This document shows, one piece after another, positions 18,449 through 24,720 of a stretch of 30,353 bases of DNA. Location of the stretch: positions 1 through 30,353 of the forward strand of contig CAMLGG010000032.1 in the NCBI GenBank assembly GCA_946479475.1. Direction: 5' to 3'. The translations under genes were made by a program, and so were the position numbers. The DNA is from an uncultured Ideonella sp. GTDB lineage: Bacteria > Pseudomonadota > Gammaproteobacteria > Burkholderiales > Burkholderiaceae. Within the stretch, counting starts at the first letter, position 1, and every line of letters starts with the position of its first letter. The notes under the pieces were generated by a model. The model saw only the letters and a program-made list of their open reading frames with translations, was not told where the DNA came from and searched no databases.

Positions 18449-19474
18449 ATGTCTCAAATCGTTGACCAACTGGCCGAGCTCACCGGCCTGCGGGACCGTG
18501 ACACCTTGGATGTCAGCCTGGTCTCGTCCATCCGCGACCTGCTGCATCCCTGCAGCGTGGCCGTGCACCGGGTGGTGGGTGACGTCGGCGACGAGCGCTG
18601 GCTGACGCGCGCCCACCTCGGCGTGGACGATGTCGCCGCGCGGGCCGACTCGTCCTGGGCGGACCCGCGCTCGCTGCCCCTGCTCGCCGAGAGGCCGGAA
18701 AGGCTGCGCTGCCTGCAGGTGGCCAACGAAGTGCAGCTCGACGGCGGCGACACGACGCTGCTGCTGCCGCTGGTGTCCGACACCGGGGTGGCAGGCGTGG
18801 TCGAGATCGTGACCGCCGAGCCGCTGTCGGAAGACATCAAGCGGCTGCTCACCGGCGTGCTGCGCATCTACCGCAACGTGCAGGGCCTGCTCGACTACAG
18901 CGAGCGCGACACCCTGACGGGCCTGCTCAATCGCAAGAGCTTCGACGAGACCTTCTACAAGGTTTCCGCCGTGCCGGCGAGCCCGCTGGCCGAGAGGCCC
19001 GGCGACAGGCGCCACGCCGCGGCGGCAACCTACTGGCTGGGCGTGGTCGACATCGACCACTTCAAGCAGGTCAACGACCGCTTCGGCCACCTCATCGGCG
19101 ATGAGGTGCTGCTGCTGCTGTCGCGGGTGATGCGAAGCTGTTTCCGCTTCTACGACCAGCTGTACCGCTTCGGCGGCGAGGAGTTCGTGGTCTTGCTGCG
19201 CTGCTCCAGCGAGGACGACGCGATGGCAGCGCTCGAGCGCTTCCGCGAAGCGGTCGCCGGCTATGTCTTCCCGCAGGTGGAGCGGATCACCGTCAGCGTC
19301 GGCTTCACCGACGTGCGCCACGGCGATTCGCCCAACGCCGCGGTTGAGCGCGCCGACCGCGCGGTCTACTTCGCCAAGAACAACGGCCGCGACCAAGTCC
19401 GCTGCCACGCCGCGCTGGTCCGCGAGGGCCTGCTCGAGGACGACAAGAAGGCCGGCGACATCGACCTGTTCTAG
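18449..19474 (+). CDS. GAF-like/GGDEF diguanylate cyclase downstream of chpA
   Basis: A 341-residue soluble protein. Residues about 10-140 look like a GAF-type sensor (VAVHRVVGD, LLLPLVSDTGVAGVVEIV). Residues about 150-325 form a GGDEF domain with DTLTGLLNRKSF, VDIDHFKQVNDRFGH and the active-site GGEEF at 242-246. The inhibitory I-site RxxD is present (Arg233-Asp236, RFYD), five residues before GGEEF. It should therefore make cyclic di-GMP from two GTP and be product-inhibited. A Pro/Ala/Arg-rich insertion of about 24 residues sits between NRKSF and the Mg2+-binding VDIDHF segment. It begins 40 bases after chpA on the same strand with AGGA near the ATG, so it is likely the last gene of the pil-chp operon. 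The GAF ligand is unknown. Confidence 0.9.
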   Translation: MSQIVDQLAELTGLRDRDTLDVSLVSSIRDLLHPCSVAVHRVVGDVGDERWLTRAHLGVDDVAARADSSWADPRSLPLLAERPERLRCLQVANEVQLDGGDTTLLLPLVSDTGVAGVVEIVTAEPLSEDIKRLLTGVLRIYRNVQGLLDYSERDTLTGLLNRKSFDETFYKVSAVPASPLAERPGDRRHAAAATYWLGVVDIDHFKQVNDRFGHLIGDEVLLLLSRVMRSCFRFYDQLYRFGGEEFVVLLRCSSEDDAMAALERFREAVAGYVFPQVERITVSVGFTDVRHGDSPNAAVERADRAVYFAKNNGRDQVRCHAALVREGLLEDDKKAGDIDLF

Positions 19475-19501
19475 CCGGCGCCGGAGCCGGCCGGGTTGAC
19501 G
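19475..19501 (+). terminator. Possible terminator hairpin after the cyclase gene, with adjoining TTGACG
   Basis: CCGGC (19475-19479) and GCCGG (19486-19490) form a short GC stem right after the stop codon, with a T-rich patch (GTTTCTTT) about 10 bases later. TTGACG at 19496-19501 resembles a -35 box for the next gene, but no good -10 box follows at the right distance. Both roles are weakly supported. Confidence 0.25.
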
Positions 19502-19557
19502 TTTCTTTACCAGGGGCGCGTCGTCGGGTTGCCACGAGCGCTGGGGAAAATACCGAC

Positions 19558-20562
19558 ATGAACGCACCTCCTGCCGATCCGTCGAGGCGCCTTGGCGGCT
19601 GGAAGGGCTGGCTCGCCGCCATCCTGGGTGGCGCCGGGGCGGCCCATGCAGCCGCGCCGGCGACCGTCCCCAGCGCCCCGGCCACGCCGCCCGCCAGCGC
19701 GACGACTCCGCCTGCCTTGGCCGGGGCCCCGGCCAGCCCGCCGGCGGCCGCGCTGGCCGATTCCCCGCTCAGCCGGGTCGACATGCTCGTCTACAAGACG
19801 GCCGGCACGCAGCGCCTGAAGCTGCACTTCGCGCGCCCGTCGCCCGAGCGCTTCCCCGGTCCGCGGCCCTGCATCGTGTTCTTCCATGGCGGCGCCTGGC
19901 GCACCGGCGACCCCAAGCAGTTCATGCCCTACGCGAAGCGCCTGGCCGAGTTCGGCGTGATCGGCATCAGCGCGCAGTACCGCCTGATGGGCGAGGAAGA
20001 CAGCCTGCCGGTCAAGGCCGTGCAGGACGCCCGGTCCGCGCTGCGCTTCGTCCGTGCCAAGGCGGCGCGTCTGGGCTGCGACGTGCAACGCATCGGCGCG
20101 GGCGGCGGCTCCAGCGGCGCGCACCTCGCGCTCATGACGGCCGTCGCGGCCAGGCCCGGCCCGGCGGGCCCGATCGACGACGGCACCGACGACCTCTCCG
20201 TCGCTTCGCGGCCGCAGGCACTCTTCCTGATGAACCCGCCGCTCAACCTCGAGCGCTACGACCGGCCCGTGCCGGTGGAGCAACGGCGCCAGCTTTCGCC
20301 CACGCTGCAGATCGACGCCAGCCTGCCGCCGACCTGGATCTTCCACGGCACCGCCGACAAGGTGGTGCCCTTCTCACAGGCGACCGAGTTCCGCGACCGC
20401 GCGCGGGAACTGCACGCAGGCGAGGTGACCGTGCAGGCCTTCCCCGGCCGGGGCCACGGCTTCTTCAATGCGAAGCGTGGCGACGGCGAGGATTTCGATG
20501 CCACCATCGAGGGCATCGTGGCCGGCCTCAGGAAGCTGGGCTGGATCGACGCCGCGCACTGA
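19558..20562 (+). CDS. Exported alpha/beta hydrolase (carboxylesterase-like)
   Basis: A 334-residue hydrolase. The N-terminus has a basic stretch (RRLGGWKGW), a hydrophobic run and an AHA-type cleavage site near residue 31, consistent with export by a signal peptide. A Pro/Ala/Thr-rich linker (about 32-68) follows. The catalytic domain shows HGGAW (110-114, oxyanion hole), a nucleophile elbow GGSSG (Ser185), Asp267 in HGTADKVVP and His300 in GRGHGFF. This is the layout of small esterase/acetylesterase or arylformamidase-like hydrolases; the substrate cannot be told from sequence. It stands 83 bases after the cyclase and ends convergently over the photolyase gene (35-base overlap). ATG at 19558 is chosen because it gives the signal peptide. 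Confidence 0.8.
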   Translation: MNAPPADPSRRLGGWKGWLAAILGGAGAAHAAAPATVPSAPATPPASATTPPALAGAPASPPAAALADSPLSRVDMLVYKTAGTQRLKLHFARPSPERFPGPRPCIVFFHGGAWRTGDPKQFMPYAKRLAEFGVIGISAQYRLMGEEDSLPVKAVQDARSALRFVRAKAARLGCDVQRIGAGGGSSGAHLALMTAVAARPGPAGPIDDGTDDLSVASRPQALFLMNPPLNLERYDRPVPVEQRRQLSPTLQIDASLPPTWIFHGTADKVVPFSQATEFRDRARELHAGEVTVQAFPGRGHGFFNAKRGDGEDFDATIEGIVAGLRKLGWIDAAH

Positions 20563-22060
20563 AGCTCTTGCCCACACCCTTGCCCTCGCGGGCGGCACCG
20601 AAGCGCTCCAGGGTGCGCCTGCGCGCGAGGTCGTGGTCGACCACCGGCTCGGGATAGGCGGCTCCCGGTGTCAATCCGGCCGCCTGCAACTCCAGCGGCG
20701 CCGCCTTCCATGGCGCATGGATCGCCGGTGGCTGCAGCGCGGCGAGCTCGGGCACGTAGCGCCTGATGAAGCGCCCCTCCGGGTCGAACCGCTCGCTCTG
20801 CGTCACCGGATTGAAGATCCGGAACCACGGCTGCGAATCGCAACCCGTCGACGCCGCCCACTGCCAGCCACCATTGTTGCTGGCGAGGTCGAAGTCGTTG
20901 AGCCACCTCGCGAACCAGGCCTCCCCGCGGCGCCAGTCCAGCCCGAGATCCTTGACGAGAAAGCTCGCGCTGATCATGCGAAGCCGGTTGTGCATGTAGC
21001 CCGTGGCGGTCAGCTGCCGCATCGCGGCGTCGACGAGCGGATAGCCCGTGCGGCCCTCACACCACGCCGCGAAGAGCGCGTCGGCATGCTTTCCGTGCTC
21101 CCACTTGACCGCGTCGTACTCCCGCCGGAAGGCGTGGCCGACGACGTGCGGATGGTGGTGCAGGATCTGGTGGAAGAAATCGCGCCAGATGAGCTCGCCC
21201 AGCCACACCTCGGCACCCCGCGAGCCGCCCTGCGCCCGCTGCCACGCCTCGCGCGCCAGGCGGCGGATGGAGACCGTGCCGAAACGCAGGTGCACGCCCA
21301 GGTAGCTGGGGCCCTTGACGGCAGGGTAGTCCCGGGTGCGGTGATAGTCGTCGATGCGCGCGAGGAAATCGTCCAGCAGTTCGTGCGCTCCTGCGCTCCC
21401 CGTGGGCAGCCTCAGGTGGTGCAGGCCGGTGGCCTCGAATCCGATGTCCGCCAGGGCCGGGATGCCCGGCGCGCCCGCCGCGGCGGGCCACGGCGCCAGG
21501 CTGCCGGCATGCCGGGCCACGTTCCAGCCGCGAAGGAAGAAGGGCTCCATCTTCTTCAGCCAGGCGTTCCTGTAGGGCGTGAAGACGGTGTAGGGCGTGC
21601 CATTGGCCGTCATCACCTCGTCGCGCTCGAAGACCACGTGGTCCTTCATGGTCTGCAGCAGGCAGCCCATGTCCGCCAGGCGCCCGCGGACGACCGCATC
21701 GCGCGCGAGCGCGGCGGGGTCGTCGTCATGCGAGGCGCAGACCAGTTGCACCCCCAGCGCCGCGGCGAGCCGGGGCAGCTCCTCGGTCGCGCGGCCGTGC
21801 CTCACGATCAGGCCGACGCCTTCGACCCCGTGCGATTGCCCCAGGGCACGCAGCTGGGCATCGAGATCGACCAGGCTGTCGCGGATGAACTCGACCCTCC
21901 GGTCGGCGCGTGGCAGCGCCTCCAGGATGTCGGTGTCGAAAACGAAGGCCGCGTAGACGTGCCGGGCGGCACGGCAGGCGGCATACAGGGCGGCATGGTC
22001 CTCGGCCCGCAGGTCGCGGCGGAACCAGACCAGCGCCCGGTCTATCGAAGCGGCCGTCAT
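20528..22060 (-). CDS. phrB: Deoxyribodipyrimidine photolyase (class I CPD photolyase)
   Basis: A 510-residue flavoprotein that repairs cyclobutane pyrimidine dimers using blue light. The N-terminal antenna domain begins RALVWFRRDLRAEDHAAL and includes VFDTDILEALP. The FAD-binding domain has RRLAREAW, WLGELIWRDFF, GYPLVDAAMRQL, GYMHNRLRMISASFLVKDL, then LNDFDLASNNGGWQWAASTG and WFRIFNP, all diagnostic for photolyases. The ATG at 22060 gives the standard N-terminus; the frame is open further upstream but that part is antisense to yqgE. The last 20 or so residues (EGKGVGKSFSARRRSSPAS) go past the usual end and overlap the hydrolase gene. The gene diverges from yqgE with 82 bases between. Confidence 0.94.
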   Translation of the reverse strand: MTAASIDRALVWFRRDLRAEDHAALYAACRAARHVYAAFVFDTDILEALPRADRRVEFIRDSLVDLDAQLRALGQSHGVEGVGLIVRHGRATEELPRLAAALGVQLVCASHDDDPAALARDAVVRGRLADMGCLLQTMKDHVVFERDEVMTANGTPYTVFTPYRNAWLKKMEPFFLRGWNVARHAGSLAPWPAAAGAPGIPALADIGFEATGLHHLRLPTGSAGAHELLDDFLARIDDYHRTRDYPAVKGPSYLGVHLRFGTVSIRRLAREAWQRAQGGSRGAEVWLGELIWRDFFHQILHHHPHVVGHAFRREYDAVKWEHGKHADALFAAWCEGRTGYPLVDAAMRQLTATGYMHNRLRMISASFLVKDLGLDWRRGEAWFARWLNDFDLASNNGGWQWAASTGCDSQPWFRIFNPVTQSERFDPEGRFIRRYVPELAALQPPAIHAPWKAAPLELQAAGLTPGAAYPEPVVDHDLARRRTLERFGAAREGKGVGKSFSARRRSSPAS

Positions 22061-22130
22061 GGGGCGCCAGTGTCGCCGGAATTCGCCATTCCGGCGGCCG
22101 GGCACGGCGCCTGCCACCAAGCCCCTGAAA

Positions 22131-22136
22131 TAGAAT
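22131..22136 (+). promoter_or_regulatory. Probable -10 box of the yqgE-pyr operon, close to the start codon
   Basis: TAGAAT lies 6 bases before the yqgE ATG at 22143. If it is used, transcription would start at or next to the ATG, giving a leaderless or nearly leaderless mRNA. No convincing -35 box or Shine-Dalgarno is visible. Confidence 0.35.
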
Positions 22137-22142
22137 CCCCCC

Positions 22143-22721
22143 ATGGCGTCGGACGGCATCAACCTCACCAACCAGTTCCTGATCGCCATGCCCGGCATGG
22201 CCGACGACACCTTCTCGGGGACGGTGGTCTACCTCTGCGAGCACAGCGACAAGGGCGCGCTCGGCCTGGTGATCAACAAGCCGATCGACATCACCCTGGC
22301 CAACCTGTTCGAGAAGGTCGACCTGAGCCTGGAGGGCAGCGACCTGGCCGAGCAGCCGGTCTACTTCGGCGGCCCGGTCCAGACCGAGCGCGGCTTCGTT
22401 CTGCACGAGCCGCAGGGCCGCGAGGGCCAGACCTTCAGCTCCACGCTGCAGGTGCCCGGCGGCCTGGAGATGACCACCAGCAAGGACGTGCTCGAGGCCA
22501 TGTCCCACGGCCAGGGGCCGAGGCGGGTGCTGGTCACGCTGGGCTACAGCGGCTGGTCCGCCGGCCAGCTGGAAGACGAGATCGGCCGCAACGGCTGGCT
22601 CACGGTCGCCGCCGAACCGGGGATCATCTTCGACACCCCGGTCGACCAGCGCTACGAGCGCGCGCTGGGCCTGCTGGGCATAGACCCGCGCATGCTCTCG
22701 CAAGAGGCGGGGCACGCGTGA
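22143..22721 (+). CDS. yqgE: YqgE/AlgH family protein (UPF0301)
   Basis: A 192-residue cytoplasmic protein of the YqgE/AlgH family. Conserved segments are LTNQFLIAMPGMADDTFSGT, VVYLCEHSDKGALGLVINKP, YFGGPVQTERGFVLH and GYSGWSAGQLEDEI. The biochemical function of the family is unsettled; the Pseudomonas member AlgH was first linked to alginate regulation. It is very often next to ruvX (yqgF), as here: the TGA overlaps the ruvX GTG (GTGA). It is the first gene of an operon running to plsC. The start is fixed by family similarity; a TAGAAT box lies only 6 bases upstream. Confidence 0.92.
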   Translation: MASDGINLTNQFLIAMPGMADDTFSGTVVYLCEHSDKGALGLVINKPIDITLANLFEKVDLSLEGSDLAEQPVYFGGPVQTERGFVLHEPQGREGQTFSSTLQVPGGLEMTTSKDVLEAMSHGQGPRRVLVTLGYSGWSAGQLEDEIGRNGWLTVAAEPGIIFDTPVDQRYERALGLLGIDPRMLSQEAGHA

Positions 22722-23122
22722 GCGCGGCCGGCGCCGCCGATTCCCGCTCCTTCCTGGCTTTCGATTTCGGCATCAAGCGGGTGGGCGTGGCCACCGGTTC
22801 CATGGTCCTGCGCCAGGCGCAGCCCCTGAAGACCATCGCGTCCGAAGGCGACGCCCGCTTTGCCGCCATCCGCGCCTTGATTGACGAGTGGCAACCCGCT
22901 GCGCTGGTGGTCGGCGTGCCCTTCCATCCGGATGGCGCCGAACACGACAATACCCACCGCGCGCGGCGTTTCGCCCGCCAGCTGCAGGGCCGCTTCAGGC
23001 TGCCCGTGCACGAGGTCGACGAGCGCTACACCACCACCGAGGCGCTGGCCGCCGGCGCCGCCGACCCGGATGCCGCCGCCGCCGCGCTGATCCTCGACCA
23101 GTTCTTCCGGGAGATGCCATGA
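22718..23122 (+). CDS. ruvX: RuvX/YqgF RNase H-fold nuclease (putative pre-16S rRNA nuclease / Holliday junction resolvase)
   Basis: A 134-residue RNase H-fold protein. The first catalytic Asp16 lies in LAFDFGIKRVGVA, the VVGVPFHPDG loop follows, then VDERYTTTEA with the Glu position, and DAAAAALILDQFF supplies the last Asp. All expected metal-binding residues are present. Members act in 5' end maturation of 16S rRNA, and some were proposed to cut Holliday junctions. The GTG at 22718 overlaps the yqgE stop (GTGA); the frame is open for over 2 kb upstream, but that is antisense to phrB. Its TGA overlaps the pyrR ATG by 4 bases. Confidence 0.93.
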   Translation: MSAAGAADSRSFLAFDFGIKRVGVATGSMVLRQAQPLKTIASEGDARFAAIRALIDEWQPAALVVGVPFHPDGAEHDNTHRARRFARQLQGRFRLPVHEVDERYTTTEALAAGAADPDAAAAALILDQFFREMP

Positions 23123-23622
23123 CCACCTTGCTGCTCGACGCGGAGGCGTTGTACGCCGAGCTGCGTGAAGGCGTGCGGCCCCTGCTCAAGCCCGAGACCT
23201 CGCTGGTCGGCGTCTGGTCCGGCGGTGCCTGGCTGGCCGAGCGGCTGCAGGCCGAGCTGAAGCTGCCGGGCGCGCACGGGGTCATCTCGAGCACGTTGCA
23301 CCGCGACGATTTCGGCGAGCGCGGCCTGGCCTCCGGCACCGACCCGACGCACCTGCCATTCGCCATCGACGGCCGCCACATCCTGCTGGTCGACGACGTG
23401 CTCTACACCGGGCGGACCATCCGCGCCGTGCTCAACGAGCTGTTCGACTTCGGCCGGCCGGCCAGCGTGCAGCTGGCGGTGCTCGTCGACCGCGGCGGGC
23501 GCCAGCTGCCAATCGCCGCGGCCTACGCAGCGGCCCGCGTGGCGCTGCCGCCGAGTCAACGCCTTTCGCTGGCCCGCCAGGACGACGGCCGATTCACCTT
23601 CTCAGTCAAGGACGATCGCTGA
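23119..23622 (+). CDS. pyrR: PyrR family protein (uracil phosphoribosyltransferase / pyr regulator)
   Basis: A 167-residue type I phosphoribosyltransferase. The PRPP-binding loop [17 protein letters not shown] spans residues about 87-103, with Asp92/Asp93 and TGRT conserved. [11 protein letters not shown] and TLHRDDF (59-65) match PyrR. In Gram-positives PyrR binds pyr leader RNA; in Pseudomonas a PyrR affects pyrB expression by a less clear route. The gene sits directly before pyrB with a TGATG overlap and after ruvX with an ATGA overlap. I see no pyr-leader attenuator upstream, because the gene starts inside ruvX; RNA attenuation therefore seems unlikely here, and it may act as a uracil phosphoribosyltransferase or in another control mode. 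Confidence 0.92.
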   Translation: MTTLLLDAEALYAELREGVRPLLKPETSLVGVWSGGAWLAERLQAELKLPGAHGVISSTLHRDDFGERGLASGTDPTHLPFAIDGRHILLVDDVLYTGRTIRAVLNELFDFGRPASVQLAVLVDRGGRQLPIAAAYAAARVALPPSQRLSLARQDDGRFTFSVKDDR

Positions 23623-24584
23623 TGCTTTCGCGCCGCAACCCCCAGCTCAACCAGCACGGCGAGCTGATCCACCTGCTGTCCATCGAGGGCCTGCCGCCGG
23701 CCGTGTTGACGCACATCCTCGACACCGCCGAGACCTTCCTCTCCGTCAACGAGCGCGAGGTCAAGAAGGTGCCGCTGCTGCGCGGCAAGAGCGTGTTCAA
23801 CCTGTTCTTCGAGAACTCCACGCGCACCCGCACGACCTTCGAGATCGCGGCCAAGCGGCTCTCGGCGGACGTGCTCAACCTCGACATCGCCCGTTCCTCC
23901 ACCGCCAAGGGCGAGAGCCTGCTCGACACCATCGCCAACCTTTCCGCCATGCATGCGGACATGTTCGTGGTGCGCCACAGCGAGTCGGGTGCGCCCTACC
24001 TGATCGCCCAGCACTGCGCGCCGCACGTGCACGTCGTCAACGCCGGCGACGGCCGCCACGCGCACCCGACGCAAGGCCTGCTGGACATGTACACGATCCG
24101 GCATTTCAAGAAGGACTTCCGCAACCTCACGGTGGCGATCGTCGGCGACATCGTGCACTCTCGCGTCGCCCGTTCGGACATCCATGCCTTGACCACGCTG
24201 GGCGTGCCCGAGATCCGCGCCGTCGGCCCGAAGACGCTGGTGCCCGGCGACCTGGCCGCGATGGGCGTGCGGGTCTGCCACGACATGGCCGAAGGCATCC
24301 GCGGCGCCGACGTGATCATCATGCTGCGCCTGCAGAACGAGCGCATGAGCGGCGCGATGCTGCCCTCGGCCGGCGAGTTCTTCAAGAACTACGGCCTGAC
24401 CGACGAGAAGCTGGCGCTGGCCCGGCCCGACGCGATCGTGATGCACCCCGGGCCCATCAACCGCGGCGTCGAGATCGACTCCGCCGTGGCCGACGGCACG
24501 CACAGCGTGATCCTGCCGCAGGTGACCTTCGGCATCGCGGTGCGGATGGCCGTGATGTCGATCATTGCCGGGAACGAAGCATGA
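23622..24584 (+). CDS. pyrB: Aspartate carbamoyltransferase catalytic subunit
   Basis: A 320-residue enzyme that condenses carbamoyl phosphate with L-aspartate in pyrimidine synthesis. The carbamoyl-phosphate site [13 protein letters not shown] lies at about residues 62-74, with [28 protein letters not shown] and [15 protein letters not shown] following, and [13 protein letters not shown] in the C-terminal domain. All key residues are present. The length fits the class B/C catalytic chains that form complexes with a dihydroorotase or pseudo-dihydroorotase, and no pyrI regulatory subunit gene is nearby. The ATG shares one base with the pyrR stop. The next operon gene is the dihydroorotase homologue, after a 136-base gap holding a hairpin element. 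Confidence 0.96.
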   Translation: MLSRRNPQLNQHGELIHLLSIEGLPPAVLTHILDTAETFLSVNEREVKKVPLLRGKSVFNLFFENSTRTRTTFEIAAKRLSADVLNLDIARSSTAKGESLLDTIANLSAMHADMFVVRHSESGAPYLIAQHCAPHVHVVNAGDGRHAHPTQGLLDMYTIRHFKKDFRNLTVAIVGDIVHSRVARSDIHALTTLGVPEIRAVGPKTLVPGDLAAMGVRVCHDMAEGIRGADVIIMLRLQNERMSGAMLPSAGEFFKNYGLTDEKLALARPDAIVMHPGPINRGVEIDSAVADGTHSVILPQVTFGIAVRMAVMSIIAGNEA

Positions 24585-24591
24585 AATGGAG

Positions 24592-24677
24592 CCCCCACGC
24601 CCCCTCCCGGGGGCTGCCCCCCGAGGGGGCTCTTGCAGCGGACCGGCGAAGCCGGATCCGCGCAAGCGGCTTGGGGG
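24592..24677. repeat. Nested GC-rich hairpin element (REP-like) between pyrB and pyrX
   Basis: Two hairpins lie inside an outer pair, CCCCCA (24592-24597) with TGGGGG (24672-24677). Hairpin 1 (24599-24630) pairs GCCCCCTC with GAGGGGGC and continues inward with GGGG/CCCC. Hairpin 2 (24632-24666) pairs CTTGC with GCAAG outside and CGGA..CCGGC with GCCGG..TCCG inside a GAA loop, with one bulged A. From memory, elements of this look are dispersed in Burkholderiales genomes, so it is probably a mobile or REP-type intergenic repeat. No T-run follows, so it is not a classical terminator. Confidence 0.65.
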
Positions 24678-24720
24678 AGGCGGCGCTGCGCGCGCCTCGG
24701 CTAAGTAGAGGCTTGTGCCA

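Noticed and set aside
11710..18450. A 2246-codon open frame on the minus strand opposite chpA and the end of pilJ
   Set aside because: The plus strand carries an unmistakable kinase and receptor. The minus frame is His/Arg/Gly/Leu-rich low-complexity sequence with no recognisable domain, as expected when very GC-rich codon use removes stops from the antisense frame.
20468..22717. Long upstream extension of the ruvX frame through the phrB and yqgE region
   Set aside because: RuvX similarity begins at the GTG at 22718. The upstream part is antisense to photolyase and out of frame with yqgE.
24585..24720. The pyrB-pyrX gap as an intrinsic terminator or a riboswitch
   Set aside because: The hairpins lack a T-run and no known riboswitch core is visible; a REP-like repeat is the simpler reading.
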